Assembly (NCBI RefSeq): GCF_030063135.1 | Contig: NZ_JASISO010000003.1 | Span: 226,576-290,575, forward strand | Source: Streptomyces sp. G-G2 | Lineage (GTDB): Bacteria; Actinomycetota; Actinomycetes; Streptomycetales; Streptomycetaceae | Direction of reading: 5' to 3' | Length of the DNA: 64,000 nucleotides | Shown here: piece by piece, positions 33,173 through 42,417 of the stretch | Layout of the letters: every line of letters begins with the position of its first letter | Position numbering within the stretch: the stretch's first letter is position 1 | Translations under genes and position numbers: made by a program | The notes under the pieces: generated by a model | The model's input: the letters and a program-made list of their open reading frames with translations, nothing else | Told to the model about the DNA's origin: nothing | The model's database searches: none

Positions 33173-35059
33173 TCAGCGGGTGCCGAGCCGCACCCATCGC
33201 GCCGTGCTCGGGACGCCCTTCGCGTTCAGCAGGAAGAGCATGTAGTGCCCGGGCGGGGCGTCGGCGGCGCTGGGCGGGGTGCGCAGCGTGAGCGCGGTGT
33301 CCCGGCTGCCGGTGATCCGGAGTTCCAGGTGCCGCTGGCTGGTGTTCACGGCGTGCGTGACCGTCGTCGGCGCGAGGAGCACGGCGCGCCGGACCTCGCC
33401 CGGGGTGGCGGTGGTGACCTTGAACTCCGTGTCGTAGCCGAGCTCCCCGGCGGGCACCCGGTCGAGGGCGGGGCGCGCGCCCCGGTGCAGGTACGCCGGT
33501 TCGTACAGCTCGATGCTGCCGTCCATGCCGTCCCGGATGTCGGGGTCGTTGGCGATCTGCTGGAGCTCGTCCCCGGTGACCATCACCCGGCCGTCCGGCA
33601 GGACGAGGGCGTTGGAGTGGTAGCCGCGCGGCAGCCGCTGGGCGGGCCCGAGCCGCCAGTGGCCGTCGGGGCCGCGCAGCTCGGTCTGCCGGTACTTCAG
33701 GTCCGCCTGCGGATTGAAGGGGCCGTGGCCGTAATCCCGGGTGTCCAGAGCTCCGTTGACGGTGAGCAGGGTGGCGTCCGGGAGGATCAGCGTGTCGTCC
33801 TGGGTCCGGCCGAAGGCGCGCGGCTGCTCGGTGGTCCAGGCGCCGCCCGAGAGCCGGTAGGTGTTCGGGTCCTTCGGATCGCCGCCGAGTACGAGCACCG
33901 AGTCGGGCCCGCGGAACCCGGCGGGCAGCGGCACGGCCGAGCCGTAGCCCCGGAAGTCCGCGGGCCGCCGGGCCAGGTCGGCGCGGGTCTCCTTGACCGG
34001 GTCGAACAGCCACTGCTGGTCGGCGTCGCGCCCGAGCCCGTAGATCATGCCGTCCCGCAGCGAGAAGAGGTGCGGGTAGTCGTTGCGGAAGGGCGCGTCC
34101 GCCCCGAACCGTTCCACCGGGAGGTTCACCGGAATGTCGTACGTCCGCCAGGGCACGGGCCGGGAGCGCGCCGGGAAACGCTCCACCACCGGGGTGGGGG
34201 TGCCCGTGCCCCGCTGGGACTGGCCGGACATGATGAACTGGCGGCCGTCCGCGCCGGTCACCACCGAGGGGTACCAGCGGCCCACCGACATGTCGCGGTT
34301 GCGGAACCAGGTCTCGGTCCAGGGGTCGAAGACGAAGGACAGCTTGGCGCCGCTGCCGCCCTTGCCACCCGCGTTGCCGCCGAACACGGCGACCATCCCG
34401 TTGGGCAGGAAGGCGTGGCCGGCGCAGAAGAACGGGGCGGGCCGGGGCGCGTACCTGCCGTCCGGCAGCAGGACGGTCGGTGGCTCGACCTTCTTGAAGG
34501 AGCCGGCCCCGGTGCCCCGGGCGGGGTCCCAGAGGTAGGCGCGGCCCGCGTTCGTGCGGCCGATCCGGTCGGTGGGCCCGGTCTCCTTGGTGGGATCGGT
34601 CTCGACGCGCTCGAAGGAGAAGAGCAGCACCTTGCCGGTGGGCAGCTGGGCGACGTGGACGCCGAAGTCGGGGGAGGGGAAGAACTCCGTGAACCGGCCG
34701 GACTCGGCCGCGGCGAAGCCCGCGTTCGCGGTGCGCTGCGAGGCGCTCAGCGCTGCGAGGCTCGTGGTGCGCTTGGCCTGCGGGTACTCCGCCGCCCCCA
34801 CGCTGCCCGCGGCGAGCCGCCGCCGGGCGTGCTCCCGGGCGTGGTCCTCGCCGAGCAGCGCGGCCTCGTCGGGCCGCGGCGCGGCCGGGTCCCCGTGGTG
34901 GTGGGCGGGGGGGGGCGGGGGGTGCGGGCCGGGCGGGGCGGGCGGTGCGGTGGCCGGGGCGGCGCCGATGACGGCCAGGGCGGCGAGGAGCGCGCGGGCG
35001 GACCGGAGGGCCGGGTTTCGTACGGAACGCCTCGGCGCGGGGTGGGGTGCGCGGGCCAT
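33173..35059 (-). CDS. Secreted galactose-oxidase-like copper radical oxidase (DUF1929 C-domain)
   Basis: A 628-residue exported protein. ATG 35059 has CAGGAG four bases upstream. Signal peptide to about residue 35, then a Pro/His-rich linker (HPPPPPAHHHG) and a seven-bladed Kelch propeller with a C-terminal DUF1929 domain. All active-site positions of galactose oxidase are visible: the cross-linked Cys in FFCAGHAF (about 211), Tyr in GRWYPSV (about 262), axial Tyr and His in RGYHSNALVLPDG (about 479-480), and His in VTHAVNTSQRH (about 568). S. lividans GlxA, a homologue, acts in glycan deposition at hyphal tips. No cellulose-synthase gene is adjacent here. Confidence 0.9.
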   Translation of the reverse strand: MARAPHPAPRRSVRNPALRSARALLAALAVIGAAPATAPPAPPGPHPPPPPAHHHGDPAAPRPDEAALLGEDHAREHARRRLAAGSVGAAEYPQAKRTTSLAALSASQRTANAGFAAAESGRFTEFFPSPDFGVHVAQLPTGKVLLFSFERVETDPTKETGPTDRIGRTNAGRAYLWDPARGTGAGSFKKVEPPTVLLPDGRYAPRPAPFFCAGHAFLPNGMVAVFGGNAGGKGGSGAKLSFVFDPWTETWFRNRDMSVGRWYPSVVTGADGRQFIMSGQSQRGTGTPTPVVERFPARSRPVPWRTYDIPVNLPVERFGADAPFRNDYPHLFSLRDGMIYGLGRDADQQWLFDPVKETRADLARRPADFRGYGSAVPLPAGFRGPDSVLVLGGDPKDPNTYRLSGGAWTTEQPRAFGRTQDDTLILPDATLLTVNGALDTRDYGHGPFNPQADLKYRQTELRGPDGHWRLGPAQRLPRGYHSNALVLPDGRVMVTGDELQQIANDPDIRDGMDGSIELYEPAYLHRGARPALDRVPAGELGYDTEFKVTTATPGEVRRAVLLAPTTVTHAVNTSQRHLELRITGSRDTALTLRTPPSAADAPPGHYMLFLLNAKGVPSTARWVRLGTR

Positions 35060-35061
35060 GG

Positions 35062-35616
35062 GACTCCTGAACGGAAGGGGGTCAGCTCCCGCGCCTGCGG
35101 GCCGAATCGCGGCCCATAGTAGGAGGAAAGGGGCAGATGTCCGGTGGTGCCGCGCGCCGACCGGGCGTCGAAGCCACCATCGGCCGCGCTCTGCCGTCCG
35201 GTGCGGCCGTCGGCCCCGTGCTTCGCCGGCGTCCGCCGGACGGGGGATCCGCGCCGCCGCCCGGGCGGGCGGCGGCGCCCTCGGGCCGGTCTCAGCGCAC
35301 CCGGGATCCGGGCCGCTCCGCCGCCCGTACACTCGGCGTATGGGTCGCACACGCACACGCGTCAAGGGGAAGAGCCTGCACCAGGCCACCTTCGCGCTGC
35401 GCGGGGCGCTGCACGGCCACGGCTGACGACCCCCGCCGCCGCCCGTCCGCACCCGTCCCCTGACCCCGGACCGGGTCCGCCGACGCCGGTCACCCATCGC
35501 GCGCATCCATCCGCGCACCGCATTCACCGCATTCACCGCAGCCTCCGGCGCACCGCCGGGGCTGCCGCCTGGCCGCTGCCGCACCACGGGCGCCGTGCCA
35601 CTTCGAAGGGACCACC
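35062..35616. other. Intergenic region between oxidase and MurE-like genes
   Basis: About 555 bp containing the oxidase promoter side, one candidate 28-codon leaderless ORF (35340-35426), and a short direct repeat CGCATTCAC at 35518-35537 just upstream of the MurE-like gene. I see no other gene. Confidence 0.5.
35340..35426 (+). CDS. Candidate leaderless small ORF (28 aa, basic peptide)
   Basis: ATG 35340 to TGA 35426 would encode a basic 28-residue peptide (MGRTRTRVKGKSLHQATFAL, then RGALHGHG). A -10-like TACACT ends exactly 6 bases before the ATG, the spacing of leaderless actinobacterial genes, and no ribosome site is needed. Codon use has GC-rich third positions. I do not recognise the peptide; it might be a small DNA- or RNA-binding protein or an uncharacterised leader. 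Evidence is limited to promoter geometry and composition. Confidence 0.35.
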   Translation: MGRTRTRVKGKSLHQATFALRGALHGHG

Positions 35617-37086
35617 ATGAAGCTCAGCGAGCTGTTGGCAGAGCACGACCACGAGGTTCTCCGCGGCGACCCGCAGGCCGTGGTGATCACCGCGGGCCCC
35701 ACCTTCGATGTCGACCGGGTGACCCCCGGTTCCCTGTTCGTCGCGGTCCCCGGCCATGTCGAAGGCGGTCCTGACGCCGTGGGCCCGGCGCTGGCGCGCG
35801 GCGCCGCGGCGGTCCTCGTCGAGGCGGGTGCGCCGGACGCCCCGGCCCCGGGAGGGTGTGTCGTGCGGGTCGCGGACACGCGCAAGGCGGCCGCGGTCGT
35901 CGCCTCCCGCTACTTCGGCGAGCCGGGGCGGCAGATGGACGTGGTGGCCATCACGGGCACCAACGGGAAGACCTCCGTCTCCTACATGGTCGAGTCGGTC
36001 CTGCGGATCGCCGAGGGCGCGAAGGTGGGCGTCATCGGCACGGCGGGCAGCCGCATCGGCGACGAGCTGATCCCGATGCCGCGCACGGTGCTGACCACAC
36101 CCGAATCACCGGATCTGCAGTACCTGTTGGGATGCATGCGCGACCGCGGGACGACCAGTGCGGTGCTCGAGGCCACCTCGATGGCCCTGTTGACCTACCG
36201 GGTCGACCGTACGTTCGTCGATGTCGGGGTGTTCACCAACCTGACGCAGGACCACCTCGACGACCACGGAACAATGGCGAACTACCGGGACGCCAAACTC
36301 CGTCTGTTCCAGGGGCTTTGCCGGCACGCGGTGGTCAACGCCGACGACCCCGTGGGCGAGGGCATCCGCAAACTGATGCCGGACGCGGTGACCACGTACG
36401 CCTTGGACACCGGGGCGGACTACCGCGCGGTGGACCTGGTGATGGATGCCTCCGGCACCCGGTTCGTCCTGCTCCACGACGGACAGCGGTATCCGGCGTC
36501 GATCCCCGTTCCCGGCCGGTTCTCGGTCTCCAACGCGCTGGCCACCGTGGCGGCCTGCCACGTCCTGGGCCATCCGCTGCCCGGTCTGGTGGCGGCGCTG
36601 GCCGTGATGCCGCCCGTTCCCGGCCGGTTCGAACGTGTACGGACCCCGGGCGGCACCTCGGTGATCGTGGACTACGCGCACTCCCCGGACTCCCTCGACA
36701 AGGTGCTGACCGCCATCCGCGGATTCGCCCGGGGCCGGGTGATCACCGTCTTCGGCTGCGGCGGGGACCGGGACGCCACCAAGCGCGCCGAGATGGGGCG
36801 GATCGCGGGCACCCACTCCGACCTGTGCGTCCTCACCTCGGACAACCCGCGCAACGAGGACCCCGAGGGGATCATGGACCAGATCGCTCCGGGGCTCGTG
36901 CGGACCGGTACGCCGTTCGAGCGGTTCGCCGACCGCCGCGCGGCCGTGGCCTTCGCCCTGTCGGCCGCCGGTCCCGAGGACACCGTCCTGATCGCGGGCA
37001 AGGGCAGCGAGCCGCACCAGATCATCGGCGACCGGCTGCTCCCGTTCAGCGACGTGGCCACGGTGCGGGAACTCGCCGGTCCGTAA
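35617..37086 (+). CDS. MurE-like Mur ligase (UDP-MurNAc-tripeptide synthetase family)
   Basis: A 489-residue Mur ligase with the three expected domains: an N-terminal UDP-binding domain (LFVAVPGHVEGGPDAVGPAL), a central ATPase with VVAITGTNGKTSVSY (P-loop, about residues 111-124) and LEATSMALL, and a C-terminal domain with FGCGGDRDATKRAEMG and TSDNPRNEDPEGI. The DNPR motif is the diaminopimelate-recognition signature of MurE. The gene stands alone, not within a division/cell-wall cluster, so it is probably a paralogue for a specialised amide-bond formation or sporulation wall synthesis. ATG 35617 follows GAAGGGACCACC. Confidence 0.88.
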   Translation: MKLSELLAEHDHEVLRGDPQAVVITAGPTFDVDRVTPGSLFVAVPGHVEGGPDAVGPALARGAAAVLVEAGAPDAPAPGGCVVRVADTRKAAAVVASRYFGEPGRQMDVVAITGTNGKTSVSYMVESVLRIAEGAKVGVIGTAGSRIGDELIPMPRTVLTTPESPDLQYLLGCMRDRGTTSAVLEATSMALLTYRVDRTFVDVGVFTNLTQDHLDDHGTMANYRDAKLRLFQGLCRHAVVNADDPVGEGIRKLMPDAVTTYALDTGADYRAVDLVMDASGTRFVLLHDGQRYPASIPVPGRFSVSNALATVAACHVLGHPLPGLVAALAVMPPVPGRFERVRTPGGTSVIVDYAHSPDSLDKVLTAIRGFARGRVITVFGCGGDRDATKRAEMGRIAGTHSDLCVLTSDNPRNEDPEGIMDQIAPGLVRTGTPFERFADRRAAVAFALSAAGPEDTVLIAGKGSEPHQIIGDRLLPFSDVATVRELAGP

Positions 37087-37215
37087 GCCGTCCGTCGCAC
37101 GGATGGGTGTGGACAGGGCCGCCCGACACGACAGGGCCGCACCGTGATCGTAGCGTCGTCAGCATCCGGGCCAGCAGGCCCGCGCGGTGAACTCTCCTGA
37201 TGAGAGGCCCTGTCG

Positions 37216-37554
37216 ATGCAGCCTGACGCACCGATATCGGACGCACCGATATCCGACGTGCCGGCATCAGTACCGGCACCAGAAGTACCGGCACCAGAAG
37301 TACCGGCACCACAAGGACCGACATCTGAAGTACCGGCACCAGAAGTGCCCCTGCGGAACCTGCTGCGGGTCCACCGCGGCGTCGCCGAGCCCGAGGAGCT
37401 GGCCGCGATCGCGGTCGTGGTCGCCTGCCTCGTGGGCCGCGCCTCGCACGCCACGCGTGCGGCGCGCGGATCCACCCGGCCCACCCGGGCACCCCGCCAC
37501 AGGGGTCCGGGGCCGCGGGGCCACGGATGCTGGGCGGGGTGCTGGGCCTGCTGA
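37216..37554 (+). CDS. Acyl-CoA carboxylase epsilon-subunit-like protein with N-terminal Pro/Ala repeats
   Basis: A 112-residue protein. The segment LLRVHRGVAEPEELAAIAVVVACL at about 46-69 matches the short helical core of actinobacterial acyl-CoA carboxylase epsilon subunits (AccE/PccE), which tether alpha and beta subunits that make malonyl- or methylmalonyl-CoA. The first about 45 residues are unusual: APISD and VPAPE repeats encoded by near-perfect 12- and 15-bp DNA repeats (37228-37340). The Arg/Pro/Cys-rich tail (GHGCWAGCWAC) is also odd. It lies beside the spore-pigment PKS genes, where malonyl-CoA is needed; that link is inference. Confidence 0.7.
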   Translation: MQPDAPISDAPISDVPASVPAPEVPAPEVPAPQGPTSEVPAPEVPLRNLLRVHRGVAEPEELAAIAVVVACLVGRASHATRAARGSTRPTRAPRHRGPGPRGHGCWAGCWAC

Positions 37555-37591
37555 CGGCGCGGCCGCCCCGGGTCCCGGGGCGGCCGGTACC

Positions 37592-39238
37592 TCAGGAGCG
37601 GCGGAGCACCGTCGACAGCACGTCGAGCAGCACCGCCGCCGGGTCGCCCGCCGGAGCGGATCCGGCGTCGTCCGAGCGCCAGGCCACGAATCCGTCGGGG
37701 CGCACCAGCACGGCCCCGTCGGCGGGCAGCTCGTGCTCCGCGGCCCAGTCCGCGTCGTCGCCCTGGACCAGATCGGCCCCCGACGCCGCGGATCCGACCG
37801 TGTAGGCGTCCAGTCGCGCACCCGTCCGCCGGGACACCTCCCCGGCCGCCGCGGCCCACGGCGTGCCCGGCGCGCTGAGCAGCACGAAGGACCGCTCGAA
37901 CAGGTCGAGCGTGGAGATCCGCTGCCCGGCCCTGGTCAGCCACAGGTGCGGGGCCCGGGTTCCCACGTCACCCTTCAGGCGCAGTCCGTCCGGGATGATC
38001 GGGCGCTCCGGGTCGCCGCCCACGACCGCGCCGGTCGGGTAGCAGTACCCCATCGCGGTCGGCAGCACCCCGCTCTTGGGGCCGCCGCCCATGGTGGGCG
38101 GCGGAGCGTACCCGGGGTGGGCGTGCTCCGCCGAGCGCGCCGAGGCCCGCTCGCTGGTGGCCCGGGCGACCGGGAGCCGTTCGGCCTCGTAGGTGTCCAG
38201 CAGCTCGATGCCCGCCGAGCCCCCGAGCACCGCAGCGATCTTCCACGCGAGGTTGTGCGCGTCCTGGATGCCGGTGTTGGAACCGAAGGCGCCCGTCGGG
38301 CACATCTCGTGGGCGGCGTCCCCGGCGAGGAACACCCGGCCGGTGGAGTAGCGGGTCGCCACCCGTTCGGCCGCGTGCCAGGGGGCCTTCCCGCCGATCT
38401 CCACGTCCAGGTCCGGGACGCCGATCGCCTCGCGGATCTGACGTACGCACCGCTCCTCGGTGAAGTCCTCCAGGGTCTCGCCCTGGTCGGGGTGCCACGG
38501 CGCGTGGAAGACCCACTGGGACTCGTTGTCCACCGGCAGCAGCGCCCCGTCCGCCCCCGGGCGGATCAGGTAGCAGACGATGAAGCGCAGATCGCCCAGC
38601 ACGTCGGTCAGCCGCTCGGAGCGGAAGGTGATGCTGACGTTGTGGAACAGCTCGCCGCCACCCGTCTGGGGGATCCTCAGGGCCTCCCGGACCGGGCTGC
38701 GCGGGCCGTCCGCCGCGATCAGGAAGTCGGCGCGGACCCGGATGTGCTCCCCGGTGTCGCGGTCCTTGACCAGGGCGTTCACCCCGGTCTCGTCCTGGTC
38801 GAAGCTCATCAGTTCGGTGGCGAACCGCACGTCGGCGCCCTGCGCGCGGCTCTGCGCGGCCAGTTCCGGCTCGATGTTGTTCTGGCTGCACAGGCACCAG
38901 CCGGTCGGGCTGAACCGGGCCAGGGCCCCGGACGGGTCGATGGCCTTGACCAGCCAGTGGTGCTGGTCTCCGGTGAGTGACTCCGTCTGGAGGATGCCGT
39001 TGTTGTTCTCCAGCGCGGAAGCGGCCCGGCGGATCGCTGGCTCCGCTCCGGCGGTGCGGAACAGCTCCATCGTCCGGGCGTTGATGCCGCGGCCGCGCGG
39101 GTGGTCGGACGTACCGGCGTGCTTCTCGACCAGCATGTGCCTGATGCCGTGGCGGCTCAGGAACAGCGAGGTGGACAGGCCCACGAGGGAGCCGCCCACC
39201 ACGAGGACAGGTACGCGGACGTCGGCGTTCTCTTCCAT
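37592..39238 (-). CDS. FAD-dependent aromatic hydroxylase of spore-pigment locus (WhiE ORFVIII-like)
   Basis: A 548-residue class A flavoprotein monooxygenase. The dinucleotide-binding fold is VLVVGGSLVGLSTSLFLSRH (GGSLVG in place of the commoner GAGPVG), followed by LIAADGPRSPVREAL (DG motif) and VFLAGDAAHEMCPTGAFGSN (GD motif). A thioredoxin-like C-terminal domain lacks catalytic cysteines. It resembles polyketide hydroxylases such as those acting on angucyclines and anthracyclines. It is divergent from the seven-gene PKS operon, as WhiE ORFVIII is in S. coelicolor, where it is expressed in developing spores and modifies the pigment. Confidence 0.9.
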   Translation of the reverse strand: MEENADVRVPVLVVGGSLVGLSTSLFLSRHGIRHMLVEKHAGTSDHPRGRGINARTMELFRTAGAEPAIRRAASALENNNGILQTESLTGDQHHWLVKAIDPSGALARFSPTGWCLCSQNNIEPELAAQSRAQGADVRFATELMSFDQDETGVNALVKDRDTGEHIRVRADFLIAADGPRSPVREALRIPQTGGGELFHNVSITFRSERLTDVLGDLRFIVCYLIRPGADGALLPVDNESQWVFHAPWHPDQGETLEDFTEERCVRQIREAIGVPDLDVEIGGKAPWHAAERVATRYSTGRVFLAGDAAHEMCPTGAFGSNTGIQDAHNLAWKIAAVLGGSAGIELLDTYEAERLPVARATSERASARSAEHAHPGYAPPPTMGGGPKSGVLPTAMGYCYPTGAVVGGDPERPIIPDGLRLKGDVGTRAPHLWLTRAGQRISTLDLFERSFVLLSAPGTPWAAAAGEVSRRTGARLDAYTVGSAASGADLVQGDDADWAAEHELPADGAVLVRPDGFVAWRSDDAGSAPAGDPAAVLLDVLSTVLRRS

Positions 39239-39462
39239 TGGCTACGGGCTCCTGATTTCTGTGCGAGTCGGTGCGGGGGGAGCGAACTCCTTATGCGGCT
39301 TATGCCCCCGATCGTCCATCAGGTCCGGGCGAGTCGTCGCTTGTCACCCGCTTGATTGTGAGATGTAGCGATCCGTCCGGGTCCGGATGACCATGAGGGG
39401 CAGCACCACCCACCTCCGCACCGAACGCGATGGCCTCGACGCCCTCACGAAGGAGTGAGCAG
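39239..39462. promoter_or_regulatory. Divergent promoter region of the whiE-like locus
   Basis: A 224-bp gap between the hydroxylase and the PKS operon, AT-richer than its flanks. It contains a short direct repeat (CTTATGCGG / CTTATGCCC at 39291-39308) and CTTGATTGTGAGATGTAG at 39351-39368. In S. coelicolor the equivalent gap holds two sporulation-dependent promoters; I could not place a specific sigma-factor consensus here. Confidence 0.4.
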
Positions 39463-40569
39463 ATGACCAACACCCTGGCCGAACGGGTGTCACAGTCCGC
39501 CTTCGACGGCTCGATGCTCCGAGTCGTCCTCCTGATGGACCTCCACGAGGGGACCCAGCAGCGGTTCTTCGAGGCGTACGAAAAGCTGCGTCACGACATC
39601 GCGTCCGTACCCGGACATCTCGGCGACCAGCTGTGCCAGTCCTTCGAGAACCCCTCCCAATGGCTCATCACCAGCGAGTGGGAGAGCGCCCCGCAGTACC
39701 TGGCCTGGGTCAACAGCGAGGAGCACGCCGAGCAGGTCCGCCCGCTGGGTGCCTGCGCCCGCTCCATGCGCCCCCTCAAGTTCACGGTCCTGCGCGAGAC
39801 CGGCAGGCGCTACGACGCCCCCGCCGCCCCCTCGGTACGGGCCCGGCTCCAGCCTTCGCCCCGGCTCGGCGCGGGCATCGTCCGCCACGGCCTCACCTTC
39901 ACGGTCAAGCCCGGCAGCGAGGGCGAGGTCGCCGCGATCCTGTCCTCCTACGCCTCCCCGGCGTCCCGGGTCGACGACCACACCCGGCTCTGCCGCACCT
40001 CCCTCTTCATGCACGGGAACCGTGTGGTCCGTACCGTCGAGGTCGAGGGCGACCTCATGGCGGCGCTGCGGCACGTGTCCGAACAGCCCGAGGTCCGCGC
40101 CGTGGAAGAGGCCATCAACCCCTACCTGGAACAGGACCGGGACCTCGCCGACCCCGAATCGGCCCGGATGTTCTTCATGCGGGCGGGCCTCCCGGCGGTC
40201 CACCACATCGCCGCCCCCGAAACCGTCGCGGACGCGGGCGAGGTCCACCGGCACGCGCTCTTCTACCCGGCCAAGCCCGGCTGCGGTCCCGCCGTCGCCC
40301 GCTTCCTCTCCCGCCAGGACGAGGCCGCCGCGCGGCGGCCCGACGGGCCCGTGCGCAGCAGCAGCATCTTCCAGCGCGACGACATCGTCGTCCGCCTCCT
40401 TGACGTGAGCGGCCCGCGCGACGCCCGCCCCCCGGCGGCCTTCGGCATCGAGGGCCCCCGCCAGGCGGCGGTGCTGGAACGGCTGCTCGCCCGGCCGGCC
40501 GGGCAGGACCCGGCCGCGCCCCACCCCATGAACCCGATCACGGACCGGCGCGCTCCCGCCCGGTCCTGA
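39463..40569 (+). CDS. WhiE ORFI / SchA / CurD family protein
   Basis: A 368-residue protein, first gene of the spore-pigment operon. It contains two related ferredoxin-like domains: [20 protein letters not shown] with [20 protein letters not shown] and [20 protein letters not shown] (an antibiotic-biosynthesis-monooxygenase-like fold), and a second half with [20 protein letters not shown] and [18 protein letters not shown]. This WhiE I/SchA/CurD domain is found specifically in spore-pigment clusters and probably acts on the nascent polyketide, perhaps as cyclase or monooxygenase. ATG 39463 follows AAGGAGTGAGCAG; the upstream ATG at 39430 lacks such a site. Confidence 0.92.
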   Translation: MTNTLAERVSQSAFDGSMLRVVLLMDLHEGTQQRFFEAYEKLRHDIASVPGHLGDQLCQSFENPSQWLITSEWESAPQYLAWVNSEEHAEQVRPLGACARSMRPLKFTVLRETGRRYDAPAAPSVRARLQPSPRLGAGIVRHGLTFTVKPGSEGEVAAILSSYASPASRVDDHTRLCRTSLFMHGNRVVRTVEVEGDLMAALRHVSEQPEVRAVEEAINPYLEQDRDLADPESARMFFMRAGLPAVHHIAAPETVADAGEVHRHALFYPAKPGCGPAVARFLSRQDEAAARRPDGPVRSSSIFQRDDIVVRLLDVSGPRDARPPAAFGIEGPRQAAVLERLLARPAGQDPAAPHPMNPITDRRAPARS

Positions 40570-40705
40570 TCCGGCCGCACCACTCCAGCACCACCCGTAT
40601 GGCCCCGCACCACCCGCAGGCCCAGCACCACCCGCACCACCCGCGTTCCCGCCCCAGCCACGCCAGCCTCGCCCAGGCTCCGTCTCCGCCCGGAGGAAGT
40701 CAGCC

Positions 40706-41149
40706 ATGACCAGACATCGCCCACACATCGTCGACCTGAGCGAGACGCAGCCCAACACCCGTCGCGGCGGCGATCTGCGCGCCGTGCTCACCCCTACCTC
40801 GGTGGGCTGCACCAGCGGCTTCATGGGCCTGGCGATCATGGGCCCGGGTGAATCCATCGCCGAGCACTACCACCCGTACTCGGAGGAGTTCGTGTACGTC
40901 GTGGCCGGGTACCTGGAGGTGGACCTCGACGGCGAGGCCCATCCGCTGCGCACCGACCAGGGGCTGCTCGTCCCCCTCAACGTCCGCCACCGCTTCCGCA
41001 ACGTCGGGGACACCGAGGCCCGGATGGTCTTCCACCTGGGCCCGCTCGCCCCGCGGCCCGAACTCGGCCACGTGGACACCGAGGAAGCGCCGCACACCAA
41101 GGCCGCCGAATGGGAGCGCCCGCCGGACCGCACGGGAGTGGTGTCGTGA
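40706..41149 (+). CDS. Cupin protein of spore-pigment operon (WhiE ORFII-like)
   Basis: A 147-residue single-domain cupin. Motif 1 is [20 protein letters not shown] (His, His, Glu ligands) and motif 2 [16 protein letters not shown] (His). A metal-dependent role in folding or aromatising the polyketide is usual for these small cupins. Its stop overlaps the GTG start of KS-alpha (GTGA, 41146-41149), so it is translated together with the ketosynthase. A 136-bp spacer rich in CACCACCCGCA repeats separates it from ORFI. Confidence 0.93.
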   Translation: MTRHRPHIVDLSETQPNTRRGGDLRAVLTPTSVGCTSGFMGLAIMGPGESIAEHYHPYSEEFVYVVAGYLEVDLDGEAHPLRTDQGLLVPLNVRHRFRNVGDTEARMVFHLGPLAPRPELGHVDTEEAPHTKAAEWERPPDRTGVVS

Positions 41150-42417
41150 CCCGCCGGCGGGTGGCCGTCACCGGAGTCGGCGTCGTCGCGCCCGGCGGCA
41201 TCGGTGCCGCCGCCTTCTGGGACCTCCTCTCCAACGGCCGTACGGCGACCCGTGGCATCACCCTCTTCGATCCGGCCGGGTTCCGGTCCCGGATCGCCGC
41301 CGAGGTCGACTTCGACCCCGCCGCGCACGGGCTCGACGAGGACGCGGCGGCCCGGGCGGACCGGTACATCCAGTTCGCCCTGGTCGCCGCCAAGGAGGCG
41401 GTGGCCGACGCGGGCCTCGACCTCACCACCGACAGCGCCTGGCGAACCGGCGTCTCCCTCGGCACGGCGGTCGGCGGCACCACCCGCCTGGAGCACGACT
41501 ACGTCGCCGTCAGCCAGCGGGGCGAATGGTGGGACGTGGACGAGCGGCTCGCCTCCCCCTTCCTGCACCGGGCGTTCACCCCCGCCACCCTGGCCTCGGC
41601 CGTGGCGGAACAGACGGGCGCCCGCGGACCCGTCCAGACCGTGTCCACCGGCTGCACGTCCGGACTCGACGCCATCGGGTACGCCGTCCACTCCATCCAG
41701 GAGGGACGGATGGACGTCTGCATCGCCGGAGCCTCGGACTCACCCGTGTCCCCGATCACCGTCGCCTGCTTCGACGCGATCAAGGCCACCTCGGCGAACA
41801 ACGACGACCCCGCCCACGCCTCGCGCCCCTTCGACGCCCACCGCGACGGATTCGTCCTCGGCGAGGGCGGCGCCGTCCTGGTCCTGGAAGAGCTGGAACA
41901 CGCCCGGGCCCGCGGCGCCACCGTCTACTGCGAGATCGGCGGGTACGCCACCTTCGGCAACGCCCACCACATGACCGGGCTGACCACCGAGGGCCTGGAG
42001 ATGGCCCGGTCCATCGAGACTGCCCTCGACCAGGCCAGGATCCCGGCCGACGCCGTCGACTACGTCAACGCGCACGGCTCGGGCACCAAACAGAACGACC
42101 GCCACGAGACCGCCGCGGTCAAAAGGGTCCTGGGCGACCACGCCTACAAGACACCGATGAGCTCCATCAAGTCCATGGTCGGCCACTCCCTCGGCGCCAT
42201 CGGAGCCATCGAACTCGCCGCCTGCGTGCTGGCGTTGCGTCACCAGGTCGTCCCGCCCACCGCCAACTACGAGACCCCCGACCCCGAGTGCGACCTGGAC
42301 TACGTACCGCGCACCGCACGGGACCACCCCCTGCGCAGCGTGCTCTCCGTCGGCAGCGGGTTCGGCGGCTTCCAGTCCGCCGTGGTCATGTCCCAGCCGA
42401 AGGAGGTACGCGCGTGA
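41146..42417 (+). CDS. Type II PKS ketosynthase alpha (WhiE ORFIII-like)
   Basis: A 423-residue beta-ketoacyl synthase. The catalytic Cys is Cys170 in [11 protein letters not shown]. The two His of the triad are in [14 protein letters not shown] (about 308) and [11 protein letters not shown] (about 346). It pairs with KS-beta to condense malonyl units on the ACP into a poly-beta-ketone. GTG start coupled to the cupin and GTGA overlap (42414-42417) with KS-beta, the hallmark of type II PKS stoichiometric expression. Confidence 0.97.
   Translation: MTRRRVAVTGVGVVAPGGIGAAAFWDLLSNGRTATRGITLFDPAGFRSRIAAEVDFDPAAHGLDEDAAARADRYIQFALVAAKEAVADAGLDLTTDSAWRTGVSLGTAVGGTTRLEHDYVAVSQRGEWWDVDERLASPFLHRAFTPATLASAVAEQTGARGPVQTVSTGCTSGLDAIGYAVHSIQEGRMDVCIAGASDSPVSPITVACFDAIKATSANNDDPAHASRPFDAHRDGFVLGEGGAVLVLEELEHARARGATVYCEIGGYATFGNAHHMTGLTTEGLEMARSIETALDQARIPADAVDYVNAHGSGTKQNDRHETAAVKRVLGDHAYKTPMSSIKSMVGHSLGAIGAIELAACVLALRHQVVPPTANYETPDPECDLDYVPRTARDHPLRSVLSVGSGFGGFQSAVVMSQPKEVRA

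Noticed and set aside
34909..34924. G-run in the galactose-oxidase-like gene as a phase-variable tract
   Set aside because: It encodes the Pro-rich linker (HPPPPPAHHHG) in the correct frame and similar linkers are common; no evidence of variability from one sequence.
40848..42413. Upstream extension of the KS-beta frame
   Set aside because: It overlaps the cupin and KS-alpha genes in another frame, is Arg/Pro-rich and lacks any motif; the GTGA-coupled start at 42414 is the standard arrangement.
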